Shown here one piece after another: positions 15,995 to 16,098 of a stretch of DNA of 16,098 bases. This stretch comes from an uncultured Pelagibacteraceae bacterium. Its GTDB lineage: Bacteria; Pseudomonadota; Alphaproteobacteria; Pelagibacterales; Pelagibacteraceae. The position numbers and the translations under genes were made by a program. Under the pieces are notes generated by a model. That model did not search any database. It saw only the letters and a program-made list of their open reading frames with translations, and had not been told where the DNA came from. The stretch covers positions 1-16,098 of the forward strand of contig CACEBA010000014.1 in assembly GCA_902557585.1 (NCBI GenBank), written 5' to 3'. The first letter of the stretch is position 1, and every line of letters starts with the position of its first letter.

Positions 15995-16098
15995 TTATCA
16001 ATTTCTTCCAATAAAGTATCTGTTTCTTGATTTAATTCATCAATTTTTTCGGAAAATTCAATTTGTTTTCTTTCCTCTTGTTTTTCTTTATTTCTAAT
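15982..16098 (-). CDS. C-terminal end of a small charged coiled-coil protein upstream of zapA (partial)
   Basis: On the - strand, the frame read from the window edge is open for 38 codons and stops with TAA at 15984-15982. The visible piece runs RNKEKQEERKQ, FSEKIDELNQE, then TDTLLEEIDKWEM: highly charged with heptad-like spacing, probably a coiled coil. Its start lies beyond the window. It overlaps zapA by 13 bases, so the two are surely co-transcribed. In other alphaproteobacteria a small DUF4164-type coiled-coil protein often precedes zapA; that may be its identity, but the fragment is too short to prove it. Confidence 0.7.
   Translation of the reverse strand: MRNKEKQEERKQIEFSEKIDELNQETDTLLEEIDKWEM

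Noticed and set aside
1..16098. Mobile elements, CRISPR arrays, tRNA or rRNA genes, phage or defence islands
   Set aside because: I saw no repeat arrays, terminal inverted repeats, transposase motifs or tRNA-like cloverleaf sequence; almost all the DNA is accounted for by conserved housekeeping genes.

Overview
The window looks like the chromosome of an AT-rich, streamlined alphaproteobacterium, most probably of the SAR11/Pelagibacter group. The evidence is the very low GC, lysine- and isoleucine-rich proteins, almost no intergenic DNA (no gap reaches 300 bp; most are 0-15 bp or overlaps), few Shine-Dalgarno sites, and a gene order typical of alphaproteobacteria. No tRNA, rRNA, CRISPR array, insertion sequence or prophage gene is visible.

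Layout. The left edge carries the 3' part of rpoH (heat-shock sigma factor) on the + strand. Everything else, about 15.6 kb and 17 genes (one partial), lies on the - strand. In transcription order, from right to left, these are: the end of an unidentified small coiled-coil gene, zapA, 5-formyl-THF cyclo-ligase, a YmdB-family phosphodiesterase, yebC, a RuvC-fold resolvase, tolQ-tolR-tolA-tolB-pal-cpoB, tilS, ftsH, folP, glmM, thiD and purA. rpoH and purA converge and their stop codons share one TTAA.

How the genes work together. The core is the complete Tol-Pal envelope system: the proton-driven motor TolQR, the transperiplasmic arm TolA, periplasmic TolB, the outer-membrane lipoprotein Pal and the coordinator CpoB. 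It drives outer-membrane constriction at division. ZapA at the right end also serves the divisome. FtsH, TilS and rpoH belong to protein quality control, tRNA decoding and the heat-shock response. folP and the cyclo-ligase are folate genes, glmM feeds peptidoglycan/LPS precursors, thiD salvages the thiamin pyrimidine, and purA commits IMP to AMP.

The points most worth a second look are: (1) the gene in the ruvC position encodes a divergent resolvase whose motifs resemble the plastid MOC1 family rather than canonical RuvC, and ruvA/ruvB are absent from the spot; (2) the conserved N-terminus of FtsH is encoded one base out of frame across an A7 tract; (3) a 12-bp perfect hairpin separates pal from cpoB; (4) long homopolymer A tracts lie inside purA and folP. 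I found no convincing new multi-gene system; the region is mainly conserved housekeeping.
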